Source of the DNA: Hydrogenophaga crassostreae
GTDB lineage: Bacteria; Pseudomonadota; Gammaproteobacteria; Burkholderiales; Burkholderiaceae_C
Direction: 5' to 3'
Length of the DNA stretch: 64,000 nucleotides
Assembly (NCBI RefSeq): GCF_001761385.1
Contig: NZ_CP017476.1
Coordinates: 2,965,501-3,029,500 of the forward strand
Below are positions 16,915 to 23,742 of the stretch, piece by piece (position 1 is the first letter of the stretch; each line of letters starts with the position of its first letter). The notes beneath the pieces were generated by a model. It did not search any database, was not told the DNA's origin, and saw nothing but the letters and a program-made list of their open reading frames with translations. The translations under genes and the position numbers were made by a program.

Positions 16915-17241
16915 TCATTTGCCGTAGTCCGCCGCGTCTTCTTTCACGGCCTGAACGAACGCAGCCAAGTCACCGTACCGTAGCCAAGACGGGTACTCAG
17001 CGGCGGCAGCGCCACTTCCGCTCTTCCCCCAGACGAGATGGACGTTGATGTAAGTGCCATCAGCCAAGACCGCGACTACATCGTCGCAGTCAATGCGGCG
17101 GCCAATTACAGTTGCGCCGCGTCCATACAAGGGGTGCGCGGCGGTGATTTCCATTTCAATCTGTCGCTGCACGCCAGGTATCTCAGCCGCGAACTGGATC
17201 GCGCGCCAGGGCTCCTGCCAGGTGATCGTGGGCGTACTCAT
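16915..17241 (-). CDS. cassette-encoded hypothetical protein (108 aa)
   Basis: I do not recognise this protein. It is small and acidic, with no signal peptide or membrane segment. It contains a beta-rich centre (VVAVLADGTYINVHLVWG) and a helical C-terminus (YGDLAAFVQAVKEDAAD). The gene fills the space between attC 1 and attC 2 almost exactly, leaving two to four bases at either side, which marks it as a mobile gene cassette. The compact cytoplasmic form would fit an immunity- or antitoxin-like protein, but nothing specific supports this. Confidence 0.7.
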   Translation of the reverse strand: MSTPTITWQEPWRAIQFAAEIPGVQRQIEMEITAAHPLYGRGATVIGRRIDCDDVVAVLADGTYINVHLVWGKSGSGAAAAEYPSWLRYGDLAAFVQAVKEDAADYGK

Positions 17242-17245
17242 TGAA

Positions 17246-17347
17246 AGCTAACGTTGGCGATGATTGGGCGACAACGGCGCGGCCGCTGCCGAAGAATGGC
17301 AGAAGTGCTGGCCGGCGTTGGCGGGCCAATCGATCAACCTGTTATCT
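17246..17347 (-). other. integron attC site 2
   Basis: End boxes are AGCTAAC and GTTATCT, 102 bp in total. The interior pairs CGACAACGGCGC with a complementary GCCGGCGTTGGCGGG run and shares GAAGAATGGCAGAAG with attC 1. The stop codon of the next gene overlaps the right end box. Confidence 0.82.
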
Positions 17348-17680
17348 GTCATTCGCGATGACCTCCGCACCCGACCAATAACGAAGAAGGCACTCTGACC
17401 CGAACATTGAGAGCGTAGCCTCCAAATTGTCCGAAACCCAAGGATCAACCGTAACGCCGCCATCGGTACTTACAACAATGGGAATGTCATCCGCTTGCAG
17501 CCTTGCGATGAACTCTGTCACGGCCTCTTTTTCTGGAACCTGCAGCATTGCCGCAAGAAGATCGGGATGGGTATGCCAGTCCCCGCCTTCGAATCCAACG
17601 GCAGTCTCGCCGTCGGCTCCAACACGGACGAGCAGCGTGAGTTTGCCGTCGGTCGAGGTGTGACGCACCAGCTCATTCAT
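17342..17680 (-). CDS. cassette-encoded hypothetical protein (112 aa)
   Basis: I do not recognise this protein. It has two N-terminal beta strands (KLTLLVRVGADGETAVGFEG), a GDWHTHPDLL turn and a helix-strand region (AVTEFIARLQADDIPIVVSTDGG). There is no signal peptide or membrane segment. Its TAA stop lies inside the attC 2 end box and its ATG is three bases from attC 3, so it is a complete one-gene cassette. A cytoplasmic role is inferred from the absence of export signals. Confidence 0.7.
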   Translation of the reverse strand: MNELVRHTSTDGKLTLLVRVGADGETAVGFEGGDWHTHPDLLAAMLQVPEKEAVTEFIARLQADDIPIVVSTDGGVTVDPWVSDNLEATLSMFGSECLLRYWSGAEVIANDR

Positions 17681-17683
17681 GAC

Positions 17684-17759
17684 AGATAACGACTAAGCTA
17701 AGGGGCCGCGGAACGCGGTCCCAGCGAATGAAATGAGCGACTTCAGCGCCTTGTTAGGT
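17684..17759 (-). other. integron attC site 3
   Basis: End boxes are AGATAAC and GTTAGGT, 76 bp apart. The interior has GGGGCCGCGGAACGCGGTCCC, partly self-complementary. It differs in sequence from attC 1 and 2, as expected for a cassette of another origin. Confidence 0.75.
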
Positions 17760-17762
17760 GTG

Positions 17763-18017
17763 TTAGCACTGAGTATTTTCAAGGTCGGACTCAAGAATAT
17801 AAAGACTATTTTTAATAGGGTTATGGCAGTGAAGACCATGTGATGAAATAGCCCGATTAAACTGTACTAAAACGCGCTTTCGCTGATTGATTTGTTCAAT
17901 AACTGTTCCTGACTCGCCGATTAGACGCCAATAGTTTTCAGCTGGATCGCAGTCGGTCGGAGCCGTTTCCGTTCCGTTAAATGAGCGAAGAACGACACGA
18001 CAATTAAGCTCTAGCAA
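17763..18017 (-). CDS. cassette-encoded hypothetical protein (84 aa), TTG start
   Basis: I do not recognise this protein. It is predicted to be a small beta-rich fold (LNCRVVLRSFNGTE, GTVIEQINQRKRVLVQF) with several Cys (residues near 6, 23, 63 and 84). The start is the TTG at 18017, preferred because GGAG stands eight bases before it and no ATG is in frame upstream. The gene sits between attC 3 and the interrupted attC 4. Its codon use is markedly more A/T-rich than the core genes, supporting a foreign origin. Confidence 0.6.
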   Translation of the reverse strand: MLELNCRVVLRSFNGTETAPTDCDPAENYWRLIGESGTVIEQINQRKRVLVQFNRAISSHGLHCHNPIKNSLYILESDLENTQC

Positions 18018-18038
18018 CGATGAAACTCCTGCATAAGC

Positions 18039-18097
18039 ACCTAACGTTTGACATGAGGGGTGGCTAAAAGGCGTAGCCTTTTAGTCATCCCCTCGAT
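18039..18097 (-). other. integron attC site 4, left part (split by the insertion sequence)
   Basis: The left end box ACCTAAC and the main hairpin (GAGGGGTGGCTAAAAGGC facing GCCTTTTAGTCATCCCCTC) are here. The remaining 13 bases, ending in GTTAGGC, are at 19576-19588 beyond the insertion sequence. Joined, they make a plausible 72-bp attC. Confidence 0.75.
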
Positions 18098-18194
18098 TGA
18101 TGGGATGGACTCCCCCGTTTGTTTGCGCGACATTCGCGTTCTGGTCTTCATGGGCGTGGGGATCAGGGCAATGTCAAAACGAAAGGAGTCCGAC

Positions 18195-19277
18195 ATGAAT
18201 GCTACTACTGTGGCCGTCGATCTGGCCAAATCCGTTTTCCAAATTGCCGTGGCCGATGAGCATTGGCGCATCGTTGAAACCCAGCGTCTCACCCGCACCC
18301 AGTTCGAGCGTTGGTTTGCCAACCGTGCCGTTTCCCTGGTCGTCATGGAAGCCTGCGGCTCGGCCCATCATTGGGCGCGATGGCTCAATGGCCTGAGCAT
18401 CGAAGTTCGCCTGCTGCCCGCTCAATATGTGCGCGCCTACGTCAAGCGCAACAAGACCGATGCCACCGATGCGGCGGCTTTGCTCGAAGCCGCCCGCGCT
18501 TCCGACATGCGCCCGGTGCGCGTGAAGTCGGTCGAGCAGCAAGCTTTGCAAGGCTTGCACCGCGTGCGCTCGCTGTGGATGGGCACGCGCACCTCGCGCA
18601 TCAACGCCTTGCGCGGTTTCCTGCGTGAGTTCGGCATAGCGGTTCCCGTGGGTGCGCGCACCGGGCTGGAGGCGATCAGCCGGGTACTGGCCGATCCGAG
18701 TTCTGCTGTGCCTGAGCTGATCCGGGGAACGGCTCGGTTGTTGGTAGAAGAAGTGCGTTTGCTGGAGGCTCGCATTGCGCAGCTGGAGCGAGAGTTGGCT
18801 GCCTCGGCACGATTGAGCCCAGCCTGCACCACGCTGCTGTCCATTCCTGGCATCGGCTTGCTCACGGCCACCGCGCTGGTGGCGGCCACTTCGGGCGATG
18901 TGACGCACTTCAAGGACGCGCGCCACTTTGCCAGCTGGTTCGGGCTCACGCCGCGTGAGCACTCCTCGGGAGGCTCTCGCTTCCTGGGTTCGATTTCCAA
19001 GCGCGGGGACCGCTATTTGCGCATGTTGCTCACGCATGGCGCCAGGAGCGTGTTGCGAGCGGCCAAGGTGGCTGAGGCGGCCGAGCGTGAGGTGTGCGGT
19101 GTGCGCCGCTGGGCACTGGATGTGCAGCGCCGATCGAACCACAATAAGGCGGCCTGTGCGCTGGCCAACAAGCTGGCGCGCATTTGCTACGCCACGCTCA
19201 GGGACAAGGTACCGTTCGGTGAAACCGAACGGCTGAGCAGAAAGATCAACCGAGAGAGTTTTGTGATGCCTGCCTGA
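18195..19277 (+). CDS. IS110-family DEDD recombinase (transposase)
   Basis: The 360-residue protein has the RuvC-like DEDD residues: Asp in TVAVDLAKS, Glu in VVMEACGSAHHW, and the Asp pair in NKTDATDAAALLEA. The C-terminal Tnp2 domain has the family's Gly/Ser motif (SIPGIGLLTATAL, ASWFGLTPREHSSGGSRFLG). It cuts and rejoins DNA, guided in this family by an element-encoded RNA. GGAG lies nine bases before the ATG; an in-frame start at 18060 is rejected because it falls outside the element. The gene is intact. Confidence 0.93.
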   Translation: MNATTVAVDLAKSVFQIAVADEHWRIVETQRLTRTQFERWFANRAVSLVVMEACGSAHHWARWLNGLSIEVRLLPAQYVRAYVKRNKTDATDAAALLEAARASDMRPVRVKSVEQQALQGLHRVRSLWMGTRTSRINALRGFLREFGIAVPVGARTGLEAISRVLADPSSAVPELIRGTARLLVEEVRLLEARIAQLERELAASARLSPACTTLLSIPGIGLLTATALVAATSGDVTHFKDARHFASWFGLTPREHSSGGSRFLGSISKRGDRYLRMLLTHGARSVLRAAKVAEAAEREVCGVRRWALDVQRRSNHNKAACALANKLARICYATLRDKVPFGETERLSRKINRESFVMPA

Positions 19278-19560
19278 GTGGCAGACACCCACCGAACAGC
19301 CGTCACCCAAAACGAGTTCTATTTCCACCCACGCCGCTTGCGACGAGATTGATTGACCCACATGGCTAACCGGGCACACCCCAGACCGTCTGACGCCGAT
19401 AACTCTTCCGGCAGCTTGCCTGCCGCTTGTAACGATTGGCGCGCCGGTCCCGCAGATTCCATGCTGGCACGGACCACAACAGAGTCCACCTCAGATGCCG
19501 GATATACGACTGCAGGCGATTCCCCAACAGCCAAAACATCAATCAGTTTCTTGCACTTGT
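19278..19560 (+). ncRNA. putative seek/bridge RNA region of the IS1111-type element
   Basis: In IS1111-group elements the targeting RNA is encoded in the non-coding part downstream of the recombinase. Here 283 bases without a gene fit that place. The region contains GGCTAACC at 19364-19371, which resembles the complement of the right target flank (GGTTAGGCC), and GATTGAT at 19347-19353, which also occurs at the left junction. These are candidate guide segments. The exact RNA ends are not determined. Confidence 0.5.
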
Positions 19561-19575
19561 GGGGGAGTCCATATA

Positions 19576-19588
19576 GGAAGGGTTAGGC
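19576..19588 (-). other. integron attC site 4, right part
   Basis: GGAAGGGTTAGGC completes the attC interrupted by the insertion sequence; GTTAGGC is its end box. About 55 bases separate it from the stop of the next cassette gene. Confidence 0.65.
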
Positions 19589-19643
19589 CGCACTCGCGAC
19601 TCCGCCGCACTTGGTGTGATTGGCGCTGGGAGGTTCTGCATGC

Positions 19644-20003
19644 CTACGTTCCTTCATTGGAGGCCTCGAAATCGATCTTGTGTCGAATGACAGCGCGACC
19701 TTCTTCTGTGTTGGCACTGTCCCAGGAGTCAAACAGGTCGAAGCAGTACAGGCGCTCGTTGATGGTCATTCCGCCGCGACCCGCGATGCACAGGTTTCTG
19801 AAGGCTGACCAGAGCGAGTAGACAGTCTTGTGCTCCGCGTCGCTCGCTATCCACGAGTTTCCGATGTACCTCTCCACGGACTGATGGAGATCATCTACTG
19901 TTTCGGCGTTTGATCGCCACTGTTCAAGCAGTTCAATCAACCCATTGACCACTCGGTCAGCCGATGCCTTCCTAAGAGCGGGTATGAGTTCGCCAAGGGT
20001 CAT
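19644..20003 (-). CDS. cassette-encoded hypothetical protein (119 aa)
   Basis: I do not recognise this protein. It is predicted to be all-helical and acidic (MTLGELIPALRKASADRVV, then long helices through DDLHQSVERYIG and LWSAFRNLCIAG), with no export signal. It lies between the interrupted attC 4 and attC 5, with the ATG eight bases from attC 5. Its stop is about 55 bases from the attC 4 end box, a slightly looser fit than in its neighbours. It may function with nothing else in the window. Confidence 0.68.
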   Translation of the reverse strand: MTLGELIPALRKASADRVVNGLIELLEQWRSNAETVDDLHQSVERYIGNSWIASDAEHKTVYSLWSAFRNLCIAGRGGMTINERLYCFDLFDSWDSANTEEGRAVIRHKIDFEASNEGT

Positions 20004-20010
20004 TTGTGCG

Positions 20011-20097
20011 GCCTAACGTCGAAGGCCAACGGCATGCAACACGCGCCGCGAAGCGGCAACCTGATGTTGCTTGTCCGCGTGGGCCGACCCGTTATGC
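20011..20097 (-). other. integron attC site 5
   Basis: GCCTAAC and GTTATGC end boxes, 87 bp. The central hairpin is GCCGCGAAGCGGC and the arms are complementary (CAACACGC facing GTTGCTTGTCCGCGTGG in part). It is clearly related to attC 6. Confidence 0.88.
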
Positions 20098-20529
20098 CTC
20101 ATTTTGAAACACCAAAAACTCCTGCGCTTCGGCTTTCGCCTCCGACGAAGCAGTTGGACTTGAAGCCACGCACTTGAGGCGCGCCAACCATTCCACTCGG
20201 TCCGGGCGACGCGCATTCAAGATGCGATTTGCCATCCAGACGGAAAGCGCTGTTGGTTTTCGCGACAGCGATTCAGCGAGAAACGGCTCGTATCCACTCA
20301 TGGACTCTAGCGTGTGAACAATCGGCCCCGGAGAACCAAGATCACTGCCGTCTAGCCGCTCCAGCAACCCGAAAAGTAGAGGCGCAGCGTCACGCACCGA
20401 GTGCGCTTTCAACTCTTCACAAAGATCCTGCAGTCGATCAATACCGTCGGCGTCAGATTGCATAAAGTCGAAGTCTGAAGCTCGCAGGGAATCGAGTGCG
20501 GCAGCGATGTCGCTAGTGCTTCTAGTCAT
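20092..20529 (-). CDS. cassette-encoded hypothetical helical-repeat-like protein (145 aa)
   Basis: I do not recognise a named family. The 145 residues are mostly helical, with regularly spaced Leu/Ala helices (LQDLCEELKAHSV, APLLFGLLERLDG, VWMANRILNAR) reminiscent of HEAT-like repeats and of some small immunity proteins. The C-terminus ends in an EFLVFQNEA segment. Its TAA stop is inside the attC 5 end box and its ATG is three bases from attC 6. It is a complete cassette. Resemblance to immunity proteins is only structural and weak. Confidence 0.7.
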   Translation of the reverse strand: MTRSTSDIAAALDSLRASDFDFMQSDADGIDRLQDLCEELKAHSVRDAAPLLFGLLERLDGSDLGSPGPIVHTLESMSGYEPFLAESLSRKPTALSVWMANRILNARRPDRVEWLARLKCVASSPTASSEAKAEAQEFLVFQNEA

Positions 20530-20532
20530 GTG

Positions 20533-20619
20533 GCATAACGTTGGAGGCCACCAGCACGCAGCAACTGCCGCGCAGCGGCAACCTGCTGCTGTGTGTCTGT
20601 GTGGGCCGACGGGTTAGAC
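20533..20619 (-). other. integron attC site 6
   Basis: GCATAAC and GTTAGAC end boxes, 87 bp. The central GCCGCGCAGCGGC and the flanking arms (CAGCACGCAGCA facing TGCTGCTGTGTGTC) parallel attC 5 closely. Confidence 0.88.
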
Positions 20620-21222
20620 CTAAGCACCACTACTGCCACCGCCCATAAGGTTGGGAAGCTTGCCCTCCCTTGCATTTTCAAGGAGGATGTACGCTTCGCT
20701 CGAAAACTTCTCGCGCGGGAGATGTGCAAGAGCGACGCGCGCAAACTCGGGTAAGCCTACCAACATAGCTGATAGACGCGCGACAAAGCCAGATTCAAGC
20801 TCGAGCTTGAACCAGCCCATACCCTGCGAGTAAGTAACGACCTTCACTTCCGACCATATGAACTGGCGGCGCGACCCAAACATTCCACCGTAATCCATGC
20901 CTGAATCAGAAATGGAATGGCGACCGAAGTAGTAGGCCGTGATCAAAGGCAGGGAAGCAATAGCGAACGCGCAGAAGGCTAAGGTCGTTCCAACGGTGCT
21001 AGTACTGTTTTTCCCAACTGTGTTTGACAAGATGGCAATGGCAAGCCAAAACACAAGCGACACAATCCCGATGATGAGAATTGAAGTTGGTTGAACGAGG
21101 GCTCGTGCTTGCGAAGTAGGTCGAGCTCTTGAACGGCTGCGAGCAACCCACCCCATCACAAGGGCCATGAGAACGCCCCACACGATCCATTGAACGGCCG
21201 ATGCTAAAACGTGATTTGACAC
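20620..21222 (-). CDS. cassette-encoded membrane protein (200 aa)
   Basis: The protein has three N-terminal hydrophobic segments: about residues 9-25, 47-65 and 80-95. A soluble domain follows with a strand-rich pattern (FIWSEVKVVTYSQGMGWFKLELESGF) that resembles bacterial PH-like domains of small membrane proteins. The C-terminus is Gly/Ser-rich. The stop codon begins immediately at attC 6 and the start lies 16 bases from attC 7. It is the longest cassette gene in the array. No specific function is recognised. Confidence 0.7.
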   Translation of the reverse strand: MSNHVLASAVQWIVWGVLMALVMGWVARSRSRARPTSQARALVQPTSILIIGIVSLVFWLAIAILSNTVGKNSTSTVGTTLAFCAFAIASLPLITAYYFGRHSISDSGMDYGGMFGSRRQFIWSEVKVVTYSQGMGWFKLELESGFVARLSAMLVGLPEFARVALAHLPREKFSSEAYILLENAREGKLPNLMGGGSSGA

Positions 21223-21238
21223 TGTCGCTTCCTTTTAG

Positions 21239-21295
21239 GTCTAACTTTGATTTAAACGGCAAAACGCCGGATACCCACAATGGCAGTCGTTAAAC
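21239..21295 (-). other. integron attC site 7 (short)
   Basis: GTCTAAC and GTTAAAC fit both end boxes, 57 bp apart, and the interior has AAACGGCAAAACGCC. It is shorter and less self-complementary than the others, so it is less certain. It marks the last recognisable end of the array. Confidence 0.55.
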
Positions 21296-21550
21296 AAAGT
21301 CGGCCTCCTGTGTGAAAAGTTGTTTCAAATCAACATACTGCGCCATCTTACTTCGGCTACGAGAAGGTTTAACAGAATCGACAAGCCCGACAGCGCCCAC
21401 CCTATGGCTCTTTGCCCAGCGAGAGGCCTGAATCGTAGCGATCTGTCCGCTTTCTGGCAGATCAATTGGGTGCCCGCTTTGGGTCGAAAGCTCCAGTTCA
21501 GGTCATGGGGAAGCGGTCGGTGGAGCGGCGCCAACCTGCTCCCGGGAAAC

Positions 21551-22024
21551 CTAAGGCCGCAGTACCTCGTACAGACGCCATTCAGGCCACCTCGGGTCGT
21601 TGAATCCAACGGCCGCTTCCTGCCAGTCAGCGTGAGTAGGTTTGGCAGCGCTCACAGACAGCAATCTCTGCATACCCGTCACCGATCCTTGAAGAGCGTG
21701 CATTGGCGGCGGGTCGATATGAGAAAGACATCGCAGCAAAGTTAAAAACGACCAGAGCCCCATGCCAGACTGCTCCCAAACTCGTGCCAACCCCTGCGCC
21801 AGCATCCAGAGCACCTCCCGGATCCGCCGCGAGGCGCGCAGTTCGCAGCGGGTGAACAGCCAGATCGGAAGCTTGCGGTGTGTCACTTCACCGTGCTCGC
21901 GCCCCGTGCCTGGCGTGTTGCGCGCGATATCTTCCATCTCCACGCCGATGTCCATGCTCAGGCGAGCCAAGGCCCGATGGGCCTGCGAGTGATCTGCGCA
22001 AAAATGGCGTTTCGGCTTAGCCAC
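21551..22024 (-). CDS. uncertain hypothetical protein (157 aa, GTG start)
   Basis: This open frame fills part of an otherwise empty 790-base gap between the cassette array and the MarR gene. The translation is rich in Arg, Trp and Leu, with a helical middle (RASRRIREVLWMLAQGLARV, then SGMGLWSFLTLLRCLS). I recognise no family and see no convincing ribosome binding site before the GTG. It is not an integron integrase: none of the tyrosine recombinase motifs is present. It could be a chance frame. The remainder of the gap (21296-21550) holds nothing recognised. Confidence 0.3.
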   Translation of the reverse strand: MAKPKRHFCADHSQAHRALARLSMDIGVEMEDIARNTPGTGREHGEVTHRKLPIWLFTRCELRASRRIREVLWMLAQGLARVWEQSGMGLWSFLTLLRCLSHIDPPPMHALQGSVTGMQRLLSVSAAKPTHADWQEAAVGFNDPRWPEWRLYEVLRP

Positions 22025-22088
22025 ACACGCCCGGATGCACCACCATCAACCCCTTCGCTATGCGGGGCATGGCGTAAGGCGCGGGCGC

Positions 22089-22520
22089 TTATGGGCTCGT
22101 CAGGGCCGGCGTGCGCGAGAGCGTTGCCATTGCTGCGAAGGTCATGGCACGGGCTTCGGGCTCTATGGTTTCAACGGCTGGGGCGCACACCCTGTCGACC
22201 GTTTCGCATGCGATGTTCACCAGCGCACGACCCGCTGGCCGAAGCACGGCGTGGCGCTGGCCGGCGTTGCCGATGCGCTCGACAAGGCCGATTTTTTCCA
22301 GCGCGATCAGTTGGCGCAGAACCGCGGATTGCTGCTGACCGAGGGGTCGGGTCAGCGCTGGCAGCGCCGCCCGGTTCCCATCCGCTTGCGCCAGCAAGCT
22401 GAGCAGCGCGAAGTCGTTGAATCCAATGCCATGGTGGGTGCCCAGTTCTTCATCGAGCCTCAGGTGCAAGCTGGCGTTGGCGCGGTGCAGCGCCAAACAG
22501 AAGTCAACCGTCGCGTTCAT
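22089..22520 (-). CDS. MarR family transcriptional regulator
   Basis: The 143-residue protein has the MarR winged-helix layout: an N-terminal dimerisation helix (FCLALHRANASLHLRLDEEL), LSLLAQADG, a recognition helix in QQQSAVLRQLIALEKIGLVE, and a wing-like GNAGQRHAVLRPAGRAL. Ligand unknown. Its start overlaps the stop of the GIY-YIG gene (ATGA), so both are translated from one mRNA. A long palindrome about 50 bases upstream of the first gene is a good operator candidate. Confidence 0.88.
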   Translation of the reverse strand: MNATVDFCLALHRANASLHLRLDEELGTHHGIGFNDFALLSLLAQADGNRAALPALTRPLGQQQSAVLRQLIALEKIGLVERIGNAGQRHAVLRPAGRALVNIACETVDRVCAPAVETIEPEARAMTFAAMATLSRTPALTSP

Positions 22521-22885
22521 CGGGGAGCCCGCCCTGCTTCGTCGTAGCCCTGTTCGCCGCCGCTGGCCACTTCCTGGCGCCAGAGCGCGGTCAGCTGCGC
22601 CAGTTCCTCGGTGGGGTTGAACGCCGGGTCATCGCTGTGCTTGAGCATGTCGAGCACCTCAAACGAAAAACTGCTCTCGCCGCAAGCCTTCCAGTCTTGG
22701 GCGAGCCGCGCGTTGCGGTGCGTTCCATGCCGCAATTCAAACAGATGCCGGTTGAGGCTGCCTTGAACATTGGCGCTGCCCGCGACCAGCGCCCGTCCCG
22801 TCAGGTGGTTACGGATCGCGTACACGCCGGCCCGCGTTTTGGTCTCCAGATATTCCTTTTTCAGCGCTTGCCTGTTCGTCATCAC
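22517..22885 (-). CDS. GIY-YIG nuclease family protein
   Basis: The 122-residue protein starts its domain with AGVYAIRNHLTGRALVAGS, a GIY...YIG-type pattern in which GVY and VAG replace the two canonical triplets. Conserved FELRHGTHRNARLAQDW and FEVLDML follow. The degenerate second motif casts doubt on full nuclease activity. It is the first gene of an operon with the MarR regulator. Similar MarR/GIY-YIG pairs might respond to DNA damage, but this is inference. Two ATG codons in tandem open the gene; the first is taken. Confidence 0.82.
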   Translation of the reverse strand: MMTNRQALKKEYLETKTRAGVYAIRNHLTGRALVAGSANVQGSLNRHLFELRHGTHRNARLAQDWKACGESSFSFEVLDMLKHSDDPAFNPTEELAQLTALWRQEVASGGEQGYDEAGRAPR

Positions 22886-22936
22886 CGTTCCATTCGTTCT
22901 GCTGGTCCCGCGCCGTCTGGCGGGCCTGCCGAATAA

Positions 22937-22974
22937 TACCCGGGTTAAATTTACGCGTCAATAAAATCCGGGTA
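22937..22974. promoter_or_regulatory. large imperfect palindrome, probable MarR operator/promoter
   Basis: Two 19-bp arms, TACCCGGGTTAAATTTACG and (complement) TACCCGGATTTTATTGACG, agree at 15 of 19 positions and meet at ACGCGT. The AT-rich arms ending in TACCCGG lie 52 bases upstream of the GIY-YIG start, where a promoter would be. Binding by the MarR protein of the same operon is inferred. Confidence 0.6.
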
Positions 22975-23247
22975 AAAACAATGGTGGCGTGACAACAAGA
23001 GGCATGCGGCCATGGCCCCCTTCTTGTTCGATACCGCAGTGGCCGCGAGGCGGCATTGCCCATCCGGGCGAGGGCCGACAGCCGGGGCCATTTCAAGCGC
23101 ATGCCTGGTGCAGCGCTCTTGGGCCTCGGTTCGCAGGCACCGACATGCGCTCACCGCGAGAAAATGGATGCACAACACGGCAACGCCCCTCTTCCAGCAA
23201 GCGTCGCCAGGCCTGTGTCCCCTCGCAATCAGGAGGCGGCGCAGCCT
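22975..23247. other. intergenic interval without recognised gene
   Basis: No gene or clear signal is seen between the palindrome and the end of the cytochrome gene. Open frames here are low-complexity. Confidence 0.4.
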
Positions 23248-23571
23248 TCAAGGCCTGATGCTCATCACCCATTCGGCCAGGGTTTTCAGGTCGGCCTGGC
23301 CCATGGTGTCGTGAGCGGGCATGGGGGTTCGGCCCCATTTGCCTTTGGAGCCGCGCTGGATGGACTGCACCAGCGACGGCACGGCATCTTTGTCGTCTTT
23401 GTATCTGTCGGCCACGGCGATGTACGACGGGCCAACGATCTTTTCCTTGGCCGAGTGGCAAGACAGGCAGCCGTTGGTTTTGGCCAGCTCAATGGCAGTG
23501 GCTTCGTCCACGGCATGCGCGGCGGCGGAAGCGAGCAGAAGACTGGCGGTCATGAAAATGAGGTGTCGCAT
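23248..23571 (-). CDS. small cytochrome c (c-551/c-552-like)
   Basis: The 107-residue protein has a signal peptide (MRHLIFMTASLLLASAAAHA), the haem site GCLSCHS, a VGPSYIAVADRY segment and a distal Met in TPMPAHD. This is the pattern of small monohaem class I cytochromes. The longer frame beginning at 23664 is rejected because the signal peptide starts at 23571. It lies about 170 bases downstream of the PQQ dehydrogenase on the same strand, so it is a candidate electron acceptor for that enzyme alongside the PedF-like protein. A dispersed repeat separates the two. Confidence 0.85.
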   Translation of the reverse strand: MRHLIFMTASLLLASAAAHAVDEATAIELAKTNGCLSCHSAKEKIVGPSYIAVADRYKDDKDAVPSLVQSIQRGSKGKWGRTPMPAHDTMGQADLKTLAEWVMSIRP

Positions 23572-23649
23572 GTCACGGGTCTCGAATCGTTGAAAGCATT
23601 GGACAAAAAAAGGGGTGGGAGCTCGTGCAAGGCAACGAATGCCAAGAGC

Positions 23650-23742
23650 GCCCACCCGGCACACACCACGGAACTGGCTTCGCCAGCCCGCAGGTGTGGC
23701 CCCCCATCAGGGGGGAAGACGCGCAGCGGCGCCGGGGGGGAA
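23650..23742 (+). repeat. dispersed GC-rich palindromic repeat, copy 3
   Basis: CACGGAACTGGCTTCGCCAG and a CCCCCATCAGGGGGG hairpin occur here, between the dehydrogenase stop and the cytochrome gene. The first part matches copy 1 (9880-9956) in inverted orientation. Confidence 0.6.

Larger units (their letters stand above)
18098..19575 (+). mobile_element. IS110-family (IS1111 group) insertion sequence inserted in an attC
   Basis: The element is about 1.48 kb. It has subterminal 12-bp inverted repeats ATGGACTCCCCC at 18105-18116 and its complement at 19561-19572, one DEDD recombinase gene and a long 3' non-coding part. Subterminal repeats are diagnostic of the IS1111 group. The edges are set by the family rule of about seven bases outside the left repeat and three outside the right, so they are approximate. 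There is no target duplication, as is normal for this family. Members of an IS1111-attC subgroup are known to target integron attC sites. Confidence 0.85.

Noticed and set aside
21551..22024. Integron integrase for the cassette array
   Set aside because: The frame has none of the tyrosine recombinase motifs (no RHxxRY-type segment) and no integrase-specific insertion.
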